From: Winogradskyella wandonensis
Lineage (GTDB): Bacteria > Bacteroidota > Bacteroidia > Flavobacteriales > Flavobacteriaceae
DNA length: 64,000 nt
Reading direction: 5' to 3'
Assembly: GCF_004346845.1 (NCBI RefSeq)
Contig: NZ_SMGI01000002.1
Location: 558,001-622,000, forward strand
Part shown: positions 9,795-17,592 of the stretch, one piece after another
Layout: each line of letters starts with the position of its first letter
Numbering within the stretch: position 1 is the first letter of the stretch
Made by a program: the position numbers and the translations under genes
Notes under the pieces: model-generated
What the model was told of the DNA's origin: nothing
The model's input: only the letters and a program-made list of their open reading frames with translations
Databases searched by the model: none

Positions 9795-10199
9795 ATGAAA
9801 AAAATCATTTCAATCCTAGTTATTGCTTTAGTATTTGTAACCATATCAAATGCACAAGACCAAATGCAAAAAGACGCCATGATGAATGATGATACCGTGA
9901 AAACGATTTCTTTAGAACAAACTGAAGGCGTTTTTACACAGAAGTCATTAACCTTAAAAGAAGGGTCATATATTTTTGAAATCGCAAATAAGAACGCTGG
10001 TACCGATGTTGGATTTGTTTTAGTACCAAAAGGTAAAGATGCAAGCAACCCAGAGAACCATATACAAACAGCTTATGTTACTAACGTTGTAAAAGAAGGA
10101 AAGACAGAAACATCTAATACTACAAAACTAGCAAAAGGCGAATATGTATATTTTTGTCCGCTAAATAAAACACCTCAGTATACCTTGGTGGTAAAATAA
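9795..10199 (+). CDS. Secreted cupredoxin-like protein
   Basis: 134 residues with a clear signal peptide (MKKIISILVIALVFVTISNAQ). The mature part has the beta-strand pattern of a cupredoxin, with a final YVYFCPLNKTPQYTLVVK strand-loop-strand that carries the only Cys. The histidines and methionine that complete a type 1 copper site around that Cys are not present, so copper binding is doubtful. It follows the AhpD-like gene closely and precedes a strong terminator, so the two are probably one operon. Confidence 0.6.
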   Translation: MKKIISILVIALVFVTISNAQDQMQKDAMMNDDTVKTISLEQTEGVFTQKSLTLKEGSYIFEIANKNAGTDVGFVLVPKGKDASNPENHIQTAYVTNVVKEGKTETSNTTKLAKGEYVYFCPLNKTPQYTLVVK

Positions 10200-10213
10200 T
10201 TGTCGGTAAACAC

Positions 10214-10253
10214 AAAAAAGGAGGTGTTTTCTATAATATCCCTCCTTTTTTTT
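10214..10253 (+). terminator. Rho-independent terminator
   Basis: AAAAAAGGAGG (10214-10224) pairs with CCTCCTTTTTT (10243-like arm, 10241-10253) across a 16-base loop and is followed by a T run. It closes the AhpD/cupredoxin transcript. It also shows that the protease frame open from 10200 must start further downstream. Confidence 0.8.
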
Positions 10254-10322
10254 GTTAAATCAGAATTAAAAATGTTAGTGTTTCGCTATTTTTATGCCCT
10301 AAAAAAAGTAGATTCAATAATT

Positions 10323-11690
10323 ATGAAAAGAAATTACATAAAAAAGGCACTTTTTTTGTTAGTATGTCTTTTTAATTTTCTAGGACATTCTCAAGAATTA
10401 GATACAACCGATAGCTCTAGGATTTCAATAAATGGTCCTGTTTGTGAAATGCCTAAAACAACCGATATTGACAATAAAATTTTTATTCCGAGACCCGAAT
10501 TTGTTAAAGAACGAATGAATAATACTTCTGAAAGAACAAGTTGTTCCACTTTTATTGTTAATTATTCTGGTTTTCCTCTTGGTAGCCCAGAAAGAGATGC
10601 ATTTCAATTTGCTGTAGATATTTGGGAGAACTTGTTGGCTTCTAATGTGCCCATAAGAGTTAATGCTACATTTGCTCCTGCGGCTAACTCATCAAATTTA
10701 GGTTCTGCAAGTCCCGCATATTACAGGGAAGTCCCTGGCTTAACAAATCCTAACGCACAGGTATTGTATCCTGCTGCACTATACGAAAAGTTGACTGGTG
10801 TTGATGGTGACGGCATTAGTGGTGAATCCATAGATATTAATTGTAATTTTAACTCTAATAGATCTGATTGGTATTTTGGTACTGATGGTAATACTCCTTC
10901 TGGTCAATTTGATTTTGTAACTGTAGTTTTACACGAATTAGGACATGGTCTTGGAGTAGCGGGTTTTGGTATAGAAAATCCAACAGGTCAAGGCCGTATT
11001 AGACGCGATGCAAGTGGTTTTACAATATCTGCAAGTTCGAACCATGTTAGTATATGGGATACATTCATCCAGGCGAGAGCCCCTGGTTTCCCAATTACCA
11101 ATGAACCTGTAATTGATGAAAACGAATTTGCAGACCCCTCTACCACATTATTTAATGCCTTCAGAGGTGGTGCTAATAGTACATTATCATGTTTTAGTCC
11201 ATCAGTAGTACAAGAATATGGTGAAGCTGCAAGAACCTATGCTCCTGGCACCTTTAATCCCGGCTCAAGTTATAGTCACTGGGACGAAGTTGAATTTAAT
11301 AATACTCCTAATGCGTTAATGACTCCGTTTGCAGCTCCTGCAGAGGCTATACATGACCCAGGGCCTATAACCCTCGCTTTTATGGAAGATATGGGATGGG
11401 AAAGATGTCAATCATTAAGTACAAATGATTTTGCACTAGAAGATATAAAAATTAGTCCCAATCCTTTTAGAGAAAGCTTAACCATTAATTTATCAACTCA
11501 ACTTTCCAACCAAGAATTTAATATTTCTATCATCGATATTAACGGTCGCATTGTTGTAAATGATAAAGTAAGTAGCGGTAGTGAAATTACAATAAATAAT
11601 TTAAGTGGTTTGGAAAAAGGTCTGTTTTTCTTGACTATAGAAAGCAAAAGTTCTGACTTAAGAATTACCAAAAAAATTATAAAACAATAA
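10323..11690 (+). CDS. Secreted zinc metalloprotease with T9SS sorting domain
   Basis: 455 residues from the ATG at 10323, where a signal peptide begins (MKRNYIKKALFLLVCLFNFL). An earlier in-frame start at 10200 lies before a terminator and is rejected. The catalytic zinc motif HELGHGLGVAG is at 204-214, and ALMTPF later serves as a possible Met-turn. Residues about 376-455 form a type A T9SS C-terminal domain (ISPNPF start, GLFFLTIES, RITKKIIKQ end), so the protein should be exported by PorSS and cleaved. It resembles matrixin-like metallopeptidases; the substrate is unknown. Confidence 0.85.
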   Translation: MKRNYIKKALFLLVCLFNFLGHSQELDTTDSSRISINGPVCEMPKTTDIDNKIFIPRPEFVKERMNNTSERTSCSTFIVNYSGFPLGSPERDAFQFAVDIWENLLASNVPIRVNATFAPAANSSNLGSASPAYYREVPGLTNPNAQVLYPAALYEKLTGVDGDGISGESIDINCNFNSNRSDWYFGTDGNTPSGQFDFVTVVLHELGHGLGVAGFGIENPTGQGRIRRDASGFTISASSNHVSIWDTFIQARAPGFPITNEPVIDENEFADPSTTLFNAFRGGANSTLSCFSPSVVQEYGEAARTYAPGTFNPGSSYSHWDEVEFNNTPNALMTPFAAPAEAIHDPGPITLAFMEDMGWERCQSLSTNDFALEDIKISPNPFRESLTINLSTQLSNQEFNISIIDINGRIVVNDKVSSGSEITINNLSGLEKGLFFLTIESKSSDLRITKKIIKQ

Positions 11691-11708
11691 TTATATTATT
11701 TCTAAAAT

Positions 11709-11739
11709 AAAAAAGGGGAACATAAAGTTCCCCTTTTTT
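11709..11739. terminator. Bidirectional terminator between protease and ssb
   Basis: AAAAAAGGGGAAC and GTTCCCCTTTTTT form a 13-bp stem with a five-base loop. The A and T runs on both sides allow it to end transcripts from the protease (+) and from ssb (-). Confidence 0.88.
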
Positions 11740-11759
11740 ATTAAACTAATTTTACTTTA

Positions 11760-12092
11760 TTATTTTCCAAGCATTAATAATTCGCTACAGACAACTTCTG
11801 TCGTATACCTTTTTATACCGTCTTTGTCCTCCCAGCTTCGAGTAGTTAGTTTACCTTCTATAGCAACTTCTTTTCCTTTGCCTATATACTTTTCTACAAT
11901 CTGTGCTGTTTTTCCCCAAGCTACAATGTTGTGCCATTGCGTATCTGTTACTTTTTCGCCTTGAGCGTTTTTGTAACTTTCATTTGTAGCGATTGAAAAT
12001 TTAGCTAATGTTTTGCCCGATTCTAAGTTTACAATTTCTGGGTCGTTTCCTAAGTTACCAATCAACTGTACTTTGTTTCTTAATGTGTTCAT
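11760..12092 (-). CDS. ssb: Single-stranded DNA-binding protein, short form
   Basis: 110 residues forming one OB fold: NKVQLIGNLGNDPEI at the start, FSIATNESYKN, WHNIVAWGKTA, and GKEVAIEGKLTTRSWEDKDG. It ends LLMLGK directly after the OB fold. The flexible linker and the acidic DDDIPF-type tail that recruits partner proteins in housekeeping SSB are absent. It may therefore be a second SSB used in recombination or uptake, with the main one elsewhere in the genome. A near-consensus -7 element (GATATTTG) lies on the minus strand near 12170. Confidence 0.9.
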   Translation of the reverse strand: MNTLRNKVQLIGNLGNDPEIVNLESGKTLAKFSIATNESYKNAQGEKVTDTQWHNIVAWGKTAQIVEKYIGKGKEVAIEGKLTTRSWEDKDGIKRYTTEVVCSELLMLGK

Positions 12093-12221
12093 GTGTTCTA
12101 AAATTTTAATGTCCGCCTTGTCGGCGAGACAGGTTAAACAGTTAATACTATCGAGTTCTTATGTTTCGACAGTGCAAATATCTTACGGCAAGCAAATTTT
12201 ATTCGGTTATTACGTATTTAA

Positions 12222-12259
12222 ATTCGTTTGTAAATATTTGTAGTCATTTGTAAACGAAT
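12222..12259. repeat. Imperfect inverted repeat in ssb / GNAT divergent region
   Basis: ATTCGTTTGTAAAT (12222-12235) and ATTTGTAAACGAAT (12246-12259) are inverted copies with two mismatches, spaced by ten bases. The segment also carries three direct TTTGTA copies. It lies between the ssb start and the acetyltransferase and could be an operator, but no regulator is assigned. Confidence 0.35.
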
Positions 12260-12327
12260 AATTAGTATATTGCAATGGCAGCTTAACCCTTTTAAAATCT
12301 GAAAGAATCGAAAGAAAACCAATCCAT

Positions 12328-12852
12328 ATTGAAACGCCTAGACTTATTCTAAGAGAATTTAAGTTAGATGACACTGATGCTCTTTTTAAGTTAGACTCCA
12401 ACCCAATTGTGCATGAATTTTTAGGAAAAAAACCTGTAAAAGAAAAAGCAGAATCCGAAAAATATATCGAAGATTGCATCCAAAAATATGAGAGTCACAG
12501 TATATGCAGATTAGCAATTTTAGAAAAAGAAAGCGGTAATTTTATTGGTTGGTCTGGTTTACGATTTATCGACGATTATACCTTTAACGACCATACCAAT
12601 TTCTATGATGTGGGTTACAGACTAATACCTAAGTATTGGAATAAAGGTTATGCAACAGAAGCTGGAAAAGCTTCGGTAGATTATGGCTTCAATATTCTAA
12701 ATATCGAAACTATATATGGAATTACAGAAATAGATAATGTAGCCTCTCACAAAGCGCTACTTAAAATTGGATTAAACTACGTAGAAGATTTTAAACATAC
12801 AGACGGAAGTACTTTAAGATGGTATAGTATTAAAAACAAAAATTATGAGTAA
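12328..12852 (+). CDS. GNAT family N-acetyltransferase, no canonical start codon
   Basis: The reading frame is open from 12262 and encodes a complete RimJ-like GNAT: IETPRLILREF at 12328, NFIGWSGLRFI, then the acetyl-CoA loop region GYRLIPKYWNKGYATEAGKA. No in-frame ATG, GTG or TTG precedes the essential first strand; the first GTG is at 12409, which would delete it. An ATT at 12328 or a lost or misread base could explain this, so the start given is a guess. It overlaps the zinc-ribbon gene by eight bases and is likely co-transcribed with it. Confidence 0.7.
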   Translation: METPRLILREFKLDDTDALFKLDSNPIVHEFLGKKPVKEKAESEKYIEDCIQKYESHSICRLAILEKESGNFIGWSGLRFIDDYTFNDHTNFYDVGYRLIPKYWNKGYATEAGKASVDYGFNILNIETIYGITEIDNVASHKALLKIGLNYVEDFKHTDGSTLRWYSIKNKNYE

Positions 12853-13195
12853 AGCTTGTCCAGAATGTGGTGATAAAATAATTGGCAGGATTGATAAGAA
12901 ATTCTGTAGTGACGGTTGCAGAAATGCTTATAACAATCGTATAAACAAAGACTCTAAAAACCTTATCCGGAATACCAATAATAGATTAAGAAAAAACTAC
13001 AGGATTCTAGAAGAATTGAACCCTGATAAAAAGACCAAAACCTCAAGAGCTAAGTTAGTAGAAAAAGGATTCGATTTTAAATATTTTACAAGTATTTATA
13101 CCACAAAAGCAGGCACCGTATACTACTTTGTATACGACCAAGGCTATTTGCCGCTAGATGGCGATTTTTATGCTTTGGTAAAACGCAACGATTAA
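12845..13195 (+). CDS. Zinc-ribbon protein, conserved, function unknown
   Basis: 116 residues. The N-terminus holds a zinc ribbon, CPECG then FCSDGC (four cysteines, residues 5-26), which resembles the DUF2116-type ribbon. The remainder is basic and ends with a KAGTVYYFVYDQGYLPL strand region. The ATG overlaps the stop of the acetyltransferase (ATGAGTAA), a sign of translational coupling. Nucleic-acid binding is possible from the ribbon and charge, but this is inference. Confidence 0.75.
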   Translation: MSKACPECGDKIIGRIDKKFCSDGCRNAYNNRINKDSKNLIRNTNNRLRKNYRILEELNPDKKTKTSRAKLVEKGFDFKYFTSIYTTKAGTVYYFVYDQGYLPLDGDFYALVKRND

Positions 13196-13674
13196 CCTTT
13201 TGTAGTACTATTCCAGTTTTCGGATTTAAGCTGAAGCGCCGCCTTAAGGATATCTTTTTGACTTATCTGCCCAACAAGTTTTCCATTTTCGACAATTGGA
13301 AAACGTCTAATTTTTGAATTTAAAAACTTATTTGCTGCATCAAAAATATCCATATTACCATCAATGGTTTCCACATTTCTTATCATCCGCTTTTCGACCA
13401 AATCTTCTTCTAACGGCATATTATAATAACGGCTTTCACTTAATTGTTTTAAGCAATCGCCTTCAGATATTATACCTACAAGCTCATTTTTCTCATTAAC
13501 TACTGGGCCACCAGAGATTTTATTTTTTATAATGGCTTCTACAACAGAATGTATCTTTTGATTCGGCTTAAAGGTTATAAGATTTGTAGTCATGTAATCT
13601 TTAACTCTTAGAGTTTTGTCGACCGTAGTATTATTTTGCTGCTTACGCGCACCTTGAAAACTTTTTATACCCAT
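13192..13674 (-). CDS. CBS domain protein
   Basis: 160 residues made of a short basic N-terminal tail and two CBS motifs: VKDYMTTNLITFKPNQ with GGPVVNEKNELVGIIS, and MIRNVETIDGNMDIFD with RRFPIVENGKLVGQIS. A Bateman module of this type usually senses adenine nucleotides. It has no fused enzyme or channel, so the partner is unknown. Its 3' end overlaps the zinc-ribbon gene by four bases in a convergent arrangement. Confidence 0.88.
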   Translation of the reverse strand: MGIKSFQGARKQQNNTTVDKTLRVKDYMTTNLITFKPNQKIHSVVEAIIKNKISGGPVVNEKNELVGIISEGDCLKQLSESRYYNMPLEEDLVEKRMIRNVETIDGNMDIFDAANKFLNSKIRRFPIVENGKLVGQISQKDILKAALQLKSENWNSTTKG

Positions 13675-13748
13675 GACCTCTGTAATTTATGATGAATACT
13701 AAAGTTACTTAAAATTAACGAGTTAAACAAAAAGTAACCCTATCCTCT

Positions 13749-13756
13749 TATATTTG
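13749..13756 (+). promoter_or_regulatory. Predicted -7 promoter element for the epimerase gene
   Basis: TATATTTG matches TAnnTTTG. A TTG codon at 13754 lies inside this element, so translation more likely starts at the TTG at 13778, about 15 bases past the predicted transcript start. Confidence 0.5.
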
Positions 13757-13777
13757 TATTGTATAAAGCGCTATAAT

Positions 13778-14590
13778 TTGAAAAATAACTCCATTAGTGT
13801 TATCGGCTGCGGTTGGCTGGGACTTCCGTTAGCAAAACAGTTAGTTTCTTTAAACTATTTGGTAAAAGGTTCTACTACTAGCAGAATTAAACTTTCAAAT
13901 TTAGAAAATATCGGAATTTCTCCGTTTCTAATTGAACTCAACGAATCGAATATAAAAGGAAATATTGAAGAATTCCTAAAAGATTCTGAAGTCTTAATTA
14001 TTAATATTCCACCTGGAATAAGAAAAAATCCTAATAAAAATCATGTAGCAGAAATAGCTCAGCTAATGTCTTACGTAGAAAAAAGTACTGTAAAGTATGT
14101 TCTTTATGTAAGCTCCACTTCGGTTTATGCAGACGCCTTCCCGTTCCCTACTATTACAGAACAAACACCACCAAATGGCACATTGAAATCAGCAAAACAA
14201 CTTATAGAAATTGAAAAATCTCTGAAAGAGAATACTAACTTCAAAACAACTATATTACGATTTTCTGGCTTGTTTGATGCAAATCGTCATCCAGGCAAAA
14301 TACTCTCAGGCAGAGAAGATATTCAAAATCCTGAAGCACCTGTTAATCTTATTCATAAAGACGATTGTATTGGGATTATTCAATCTATAATAGAAAAACA
14401 ATTTTGGGATGCAACGCTAAATGCATCTTTCCCCTATCATCCCACGAAAAAAGAATATTATACTAACTATTGCCAAAAGCATAACTTACAATTGCCAAAG
14501 TTTCAAACTGGCAATACTTCCAAAGGAAAAATAATCGATGGTTCCCTTTTGGCACAACTCTTGAAATACGAGTACCAAACTAGCCCCTAG
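13778..14590 (+). CDS. NAD-dependent epimerase/dehydratase (YeeZ-like SDR)
   Basis: About 270 residues from a TTG start (MKNNSISVIGCGWLGLP); the frame allows an upstream TTG at 13754 but that overlaps the promoter. It has the Rossmann nucleotide motif VIGCGWLGLPLAKQL and the later segments SSTSVYADAFP and NLIHKDDCIGII of atypical/extended SDRs such as YeeZ. The substrate is unknown. It is single in its transcription unit as far as visible. Confidence 0.78.
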   Translation: MKNNSISVIGCGWLGLPLAKQLVSLNYLVKGSTTSRIKLSNLENIGISPFLIELNESNIKGNIEEFLKDSEVLIINIPPGIRKNPNKNHVAEIAQLMSYVEKSTVKYVLYVSSTSVYADAFPFPTITEQTPPNGTLKSAKQLIEIEKSLKENTNFKTTILRFSGLFDANRHPGKILSGREDIQNPEAPVNLIHKDDCIGIIQSIIEKQFWDATLNASFPYHPTKKEYYTNYCQKHNLQLPKFQTGNTSKGKIIDGSLLAQLLKYEYQTSP

Positions 14591-14631
14591 GAAATTAATA
14601 AGTTTTTAAGAGCATTTAGTATTAATTTTCA

Positions 14632-14639
14632 TAGATTTG
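14632..14639 (+). promoter_or_regulatory. Predicted -7 promoter element for the TPR protein gene
   Basis: TAGATTTG matches TAnnTTTG and lies 20 bases upstream of the ATG at 14660. Confidence 0.5.
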
Positions 14640-14659
14640 GCGCACTAAATTTATTAATA

Positions 14660-15352
14660 ATGAAGAAGATTACAATCGCAGTAGTAATGCTAATTTCAGC
14701 ACTTAGTTTTGCTCAAGGTAATGCAGACCTAAAAGCACATTACGAAGCTTTTTACAAACAAATGAAACAACAAGGTGATGTGCAAGGCATCGTTAACGCT
14801 ATGACTCACCTAGAGGTACTTGCACCATCACAAGCAAGAAGAGATACCTTAGCCTATCTTTACTTAACGGAAGGTCGTTACTTACAAGCATTAAACGTAG
14901 TAGGTATTGAAAAGAATGCCTCTGACTCGGACTTAAATGTAGAGGTAAAGGCTGTATCACTTAAAAATTTAAATGAAATTAAGAGAGCTATAGAGCATTA
15001 CGAAGTTTTATTCAATAGAAATCCAAGTGCCCCTTTAGCCTATGAGTTAGCAGATTTAATGATGCAAGATAACCAAGATGCAGCTGCAAAGACTAAGATA
15101 GAATATGGTTTGGCTAATGTAAAAGACGATATGAAACGTGCATTTTACGAAACACAGCGTCCATATGAAACCTCATTAAAGGCAGCATTTCTTTATCTAA
15201 AAGGATTGGCATTATTTAAAGAGAATCAAGAAACAAATATAGACGCATCTTTAAAGTTAGTAAACGAAGCTCTAACAATTGACCCTAACTTTAATATGGC
15301 AAAACGTACTCGCGAAGCCTTAGAAGCTAAAAAAGCAGCTCCTAAAAATTAA
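14660..15352 (+). CDS. Secreted tetratricopeptide-repeat protein
   Basis: 230 residues with a signal peptide (MKKITIAVVMLISALSFAQ). The mature part is alpha-helical with TPR-like pairs, such as DTLAYLYLTEGRYLQALNV, AIEHYEVLFNRNPSAPLAYE and DASLKLVNEALTIDPNF. TPR proteins usually scaffold protein complexes; the partner is not evident from the neighbours. It has its own promoter and is closed by a perfect palindromic terminator. Confidence 0.8.
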   Translation: MKKITIAVVMLISALSFAQGNADLKAHYEAFYKQMKQQGDVQGIVNAMTHLEVLAPSQARRDTLAYLYLTEGRYLQALNVVGIEKNASDSDLNVEVKAVSLKNLNEIKRAIEHYEVLFNRNPSAPLAYELADLMMQDNQDAAAKTKIEYGLANVKDDMKRAFYETQRPYETSLKAAFLYLKGLALFKENQETNIDASLKLVNEALTIDPNFNMAKRTREALEAKKAAPKN

Positions 15353-15373
15353 ACTAGGCTATTAAGACAAATA

Positions 15374-15407
15374 AAAAAATCCCGCTGACATGTCAGCGGG
15401 ATTTTTT
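15374..15407. terminator. Perfect palindromic bidirectional terminator
   Basis: A 34-base sequence is its own reverse complement: A6, then TCCCGCTGACA, then TGTCAGCGGGA, then T6. It separates the TPR gene (+) from the lipoprotein gene (-) and can end both transcripts. Confidence 0.92.
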
Positions 15408-15423
15408 ATAAACTAAATATTAT

Positions 15424-15954
15424 CTACTCATCCTCAGGGCGACCAACATCGTTTTTGTCAAACTCTAGTTTCTTATTAATTACAAAAATGAGATTAGAAT
15501 TGGCAATCAATAAATCCTTTATACTAGATAGCTTATTTTCAGCCGAGTAATTATCTAAAGTTAAATCGTTATTAAGTTTAAGTAGTTTTGTCTCTAATGC
15601 TGTAATTCTAGCGTTAACAGGCGTTGTATTAATAATTTTTGGAACGCTCACTCTTAGACTATCCATAAACGCTTTTAATGTATCTTTTTCTGCTGTAAAA
15701 AACGTTACGTCTGCTTTTTTTAGAAAAGATATTTGTGTTTCTAGTTCTTGAAATCTTGGCCACTCGCGCACTTCTCTTTCTGCATCAGAACTAAGTATGT
15801 AATCGTTATATTTAAAGTGCTCTATGGCACCAACAGAAATCTCTTTTTTAGACGATTTCTTTTCTGAGTCGGGATTTTGATTAGCCTCCATTTTGTCTCC
15901 GCATGCCATTAAAACAAACAAGCCCAGTAGTATAAAAAGATATTTGATATTCAT
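15424..15954 (-). CDS. Hypothetical lipoprotein
   Basis: 176 residues from the ATG giving MNIKYLFILLGLFVLMACGD; two earlier ATG codons (15957, 15966) are also possible. The lipobox LMAC marks a lipoprotein. The mature part is Ser/Lys/Glu rich at first, then helical with several heptad-like leucine patterns (ITALETKLLKLNNDLTL), suggesting a short coiled coil. No known family is recognised. Its 3' end is closed by the palindromic terminator it shares with the TPR gene. Confidence 0.65.
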   Translation of the reverse strand: MNIKYLFILLGLFVLMACGDKMEANQNPDSEKKSSKKEISVGAIEHFKYNDYILSSDAEREVREWPRFQELETQISFLKKADVTFFTAEKDTLKAFMDSLRVSVPKIINTTPVNARITALETKLLKLNNDLTLDNYSAENKLSSIKDLLIANSNLIFVINKKLEFDKNDVGRPEDE

Positions 15955-16108
15955 CATACAAAACATTTCACGGTAAAGGTAAATAAACTGAATATTATAC
16001 CATTTATTTTACCGTATTCAATTTATGCCTTAAAAATCCTAATTATCAGATTCTTAATATATTCTACTTTTTATGATTATTTTTTAAAATCACAGTGTCG
16101 ATTCTTGT

Positions 16109-16116
16109 TATTTTTG
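16109..16116 (+). promoter_or_regulatory. Predicted -7 promoter element for tdh
   Basis: TATTTTTG matches TAnnTTTG and lies 20 bases before the ATG at 16137. It overlaps a frame extension that begins at 16095, so that extension is rejected as coding. Confidence 0.55.
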
Positions 16117-16136
16117 TTGAAATTATCAAAACGAAT

Positions 16137-17099
16137 ATGTCTTCAAAGATTTTAATCATAGGTGCATGTGGCCAAATTGGTACCGAGCTTACAACGAAAT
16201 TAAGAGAACTCTACGGTGTAGATAACGTGATTGCCAGCGATATTAACACAAGAAATTTAGACTTAGTTAACTCTGGCCCTTTTGAAATCATAGATGCTAA
16301 AAATTTTAATGCCATAAAAGATTGTTGTAAAAATTACAATATCGACACTGTATATCTTATGGCGGCTCTTTTAAGTGCTACTGGAGAAAAGTATCCGATG
16401 GAAGCCTGGGATTTAAACATGAATTCACTTTTTCACGTCCTTAATCTCGCCAAAGGTGGCGCCTTAAAAAAGGTGTTTTGGCCTAGCAGCATCGCAGTTT
16501 TTGGACCTACAACACCAAAAGAAAATACACCACAGCATACCATTTGCGAGCCAACAACAGTTTATGGGATTACTAAACAAGTAGGTGAGCGTTGGTGCGA
16601 ATATTATCATAAAAAATACGGTGTCGATGTACGAAGTATTCGCTATCCAGGCATTATAAGTCACAAAGCTATGCCTGGTGGTGGGACAACAGATTATGCT
16701 GTAGAAATTTATCATAAAGCCATAAAAGAAGGTACTTATGAGTGTTTCCTTTCTGAAGACACAATGCTACCAATGATGTTTATGGAAGATGCGATAAAAG
16801 CAACTACAGATTTAATGAAGGCACCAGCTGAAAAAATTAACATTCGTTCTGCGTATAATTTAGCTGCAATTTCATTTACACCAAAAGAGGTATTTGAAAG
16901 TATTCAGAAACATATTCCAGATTTTACAATTACCTATAAGCCCGACTTTAGACAAGCTATCGCAGACAGTTGGCCCTCATCTATAGATGATAGTACAGCA
17001 AGAAAAGATTGGGGCTGGCAGCATGATTTTGATCTTGATAAAATGACTCAAGAAATGATTGAAAACTTGGAGAAACAAGTTTGTAAAGTTGATTTTTAA
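16137..17099 (+). CDS. tdh: L-threonine 3-dehydrogenase, SDR type
   Basis: 320 residues from MSSKILIIGACGQIGTEL, which holds the NAD-binding GxxGxxG. The active-site Ser and YxxxK are in WPSSIAVFGP and VYGITKQ. The C-terminal half matches animal and flavobacterial threonine dehydrogenases closely (RYPGIISHKAMPGGGTTDYA, LPMMFMEDAIKAT, SWPSSIDDSTARKDWGWQHD). It oxidises L-threonine to 2-amino-3-ketobutyrate, which a ligase splits to glycine and acetyl-CoA. It is not the zinc-dependent MDR enzyme of E. coli. No Kbl ligase is in the window. Confidence 0.93.
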   Translation: MSSKILIIGACGQIGTELTTKLRELYGVDNVIASDINTRNLDLVNSGPFEIIDAKNFNAIKDCCKNYNIDTVYLMAALLSATGEKYPMEAWDLNMNSLFHVLNLAKGGALKKVFWPSSIAVFGPTTPKENTPQHTICEPTTVYGITKQVGERWCEYYHKKYGVDVRSIRYPGIISHKAMPGGGTTDYAVEIYHKAIKEGTYECFLSEDTMLPMMFMEDAIKATTDLMKAPAEKINIRSAYNLAAISFTPKEVFESIQKHIPDFTITYKPDFRQAIADSWPSSIDDSTARKDWGWQHDFDLDKMTQEMIENLEKQVCKVDF

Positions 17100-17143
17100 G
17101 CGTTTGAATTAAACAAATTAAACCTAACAACACATACTAAAAC

Positions 17144-17303
17144 AAAAGAGGCTGTCTGAAAAGTGTTTATAATTATCATTTTGGGCGCCAGCCTTGACGC
17201 TAAGCAGGCAGTCGAAAAATATAGTTTATTCATTATCAAACAATTAGATTTCTCCTTTTTAGTCGAAATGACAGCAACACTTACTTTTCGGACAGCCTTT
17301 TTC
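17144..17303. repeat. Intergenic element bounded by imperfect inverted repeats
   Basis: An arm at 17144-17167 containing AGGCTGTCTGAAAAGTG is matched in inverted form by 17276-17303, whose complement reads AGGCTGTCCGAAAAGTAAGTG. About 108 bases lie between, with two GTCGAAA motifs (near 17213 and 17264) and no reading frame. It occupies most of the tdh to tRNA-Asn gap. The short non-coding hairpin form suggests a miniature repeat element or large stem-loop rather than an insertion sequence. Confidence 0.6.
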
Positions 17304-17421
17304 TTCTTTTCCGCCTTGGATTAAGCTTAGACAATAATAATTTTCAGCTTATCTCAATGCTTCACTTATCGTACAATTTATTCCACAAAAAAAGTCCAAC
17401 ATTGCTGTTGAACTTTTATTG

Positions 17422-17495
17422 CTCCTCAGACTGGGCTCGAACCAGTGACCCTCTGATTAACAGTCAGATGCTCTAACCAACTGAGCTACTGAGGA
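17422..17495 (-). tRNA. tRNA-Asn (anticodon GTT)
   Basis: The minus strand reads TCCTCAG at the 5' end and CTGAGGA plus discriminator G at the 3' end, giving a 7-bp acceptor stem. The D arm has AGCTCAGTTGGTTAGAG, the anticodon loop CTGTTAA places GTT in the centre, and the T arm contains GGTTCGAGCC. The 3' CCA is not encoded. It lies alone between the inverted-repeat element and rseP. Confidence 0.96.
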
Positions 17496-17592
17496 AGATG
17501 TTTTTCGCTTTTAGCGAGCGCAAATATATAGTATTTTTTCATTTACAACAACCTAAACCATTTTTTTTTGAAGATTTTTTTCTTCAAAATTA

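Noticed and set aside
10200..10322. N-terminal extension of the metalloprotease
   Set aside because: It runs through a strong terminator and precedes a clear signal peptide starting at 10323.
12210..12479. Minus-strand 89-residue frame
   Set aside because: It is a shadow of the acetyltransferase coding frame, which has clear GNAT motifs.
17144..17303. Insertion sequence
   Set aside because: Inverted ends are present but there is no transposase frame and the length is only about 160 bases.
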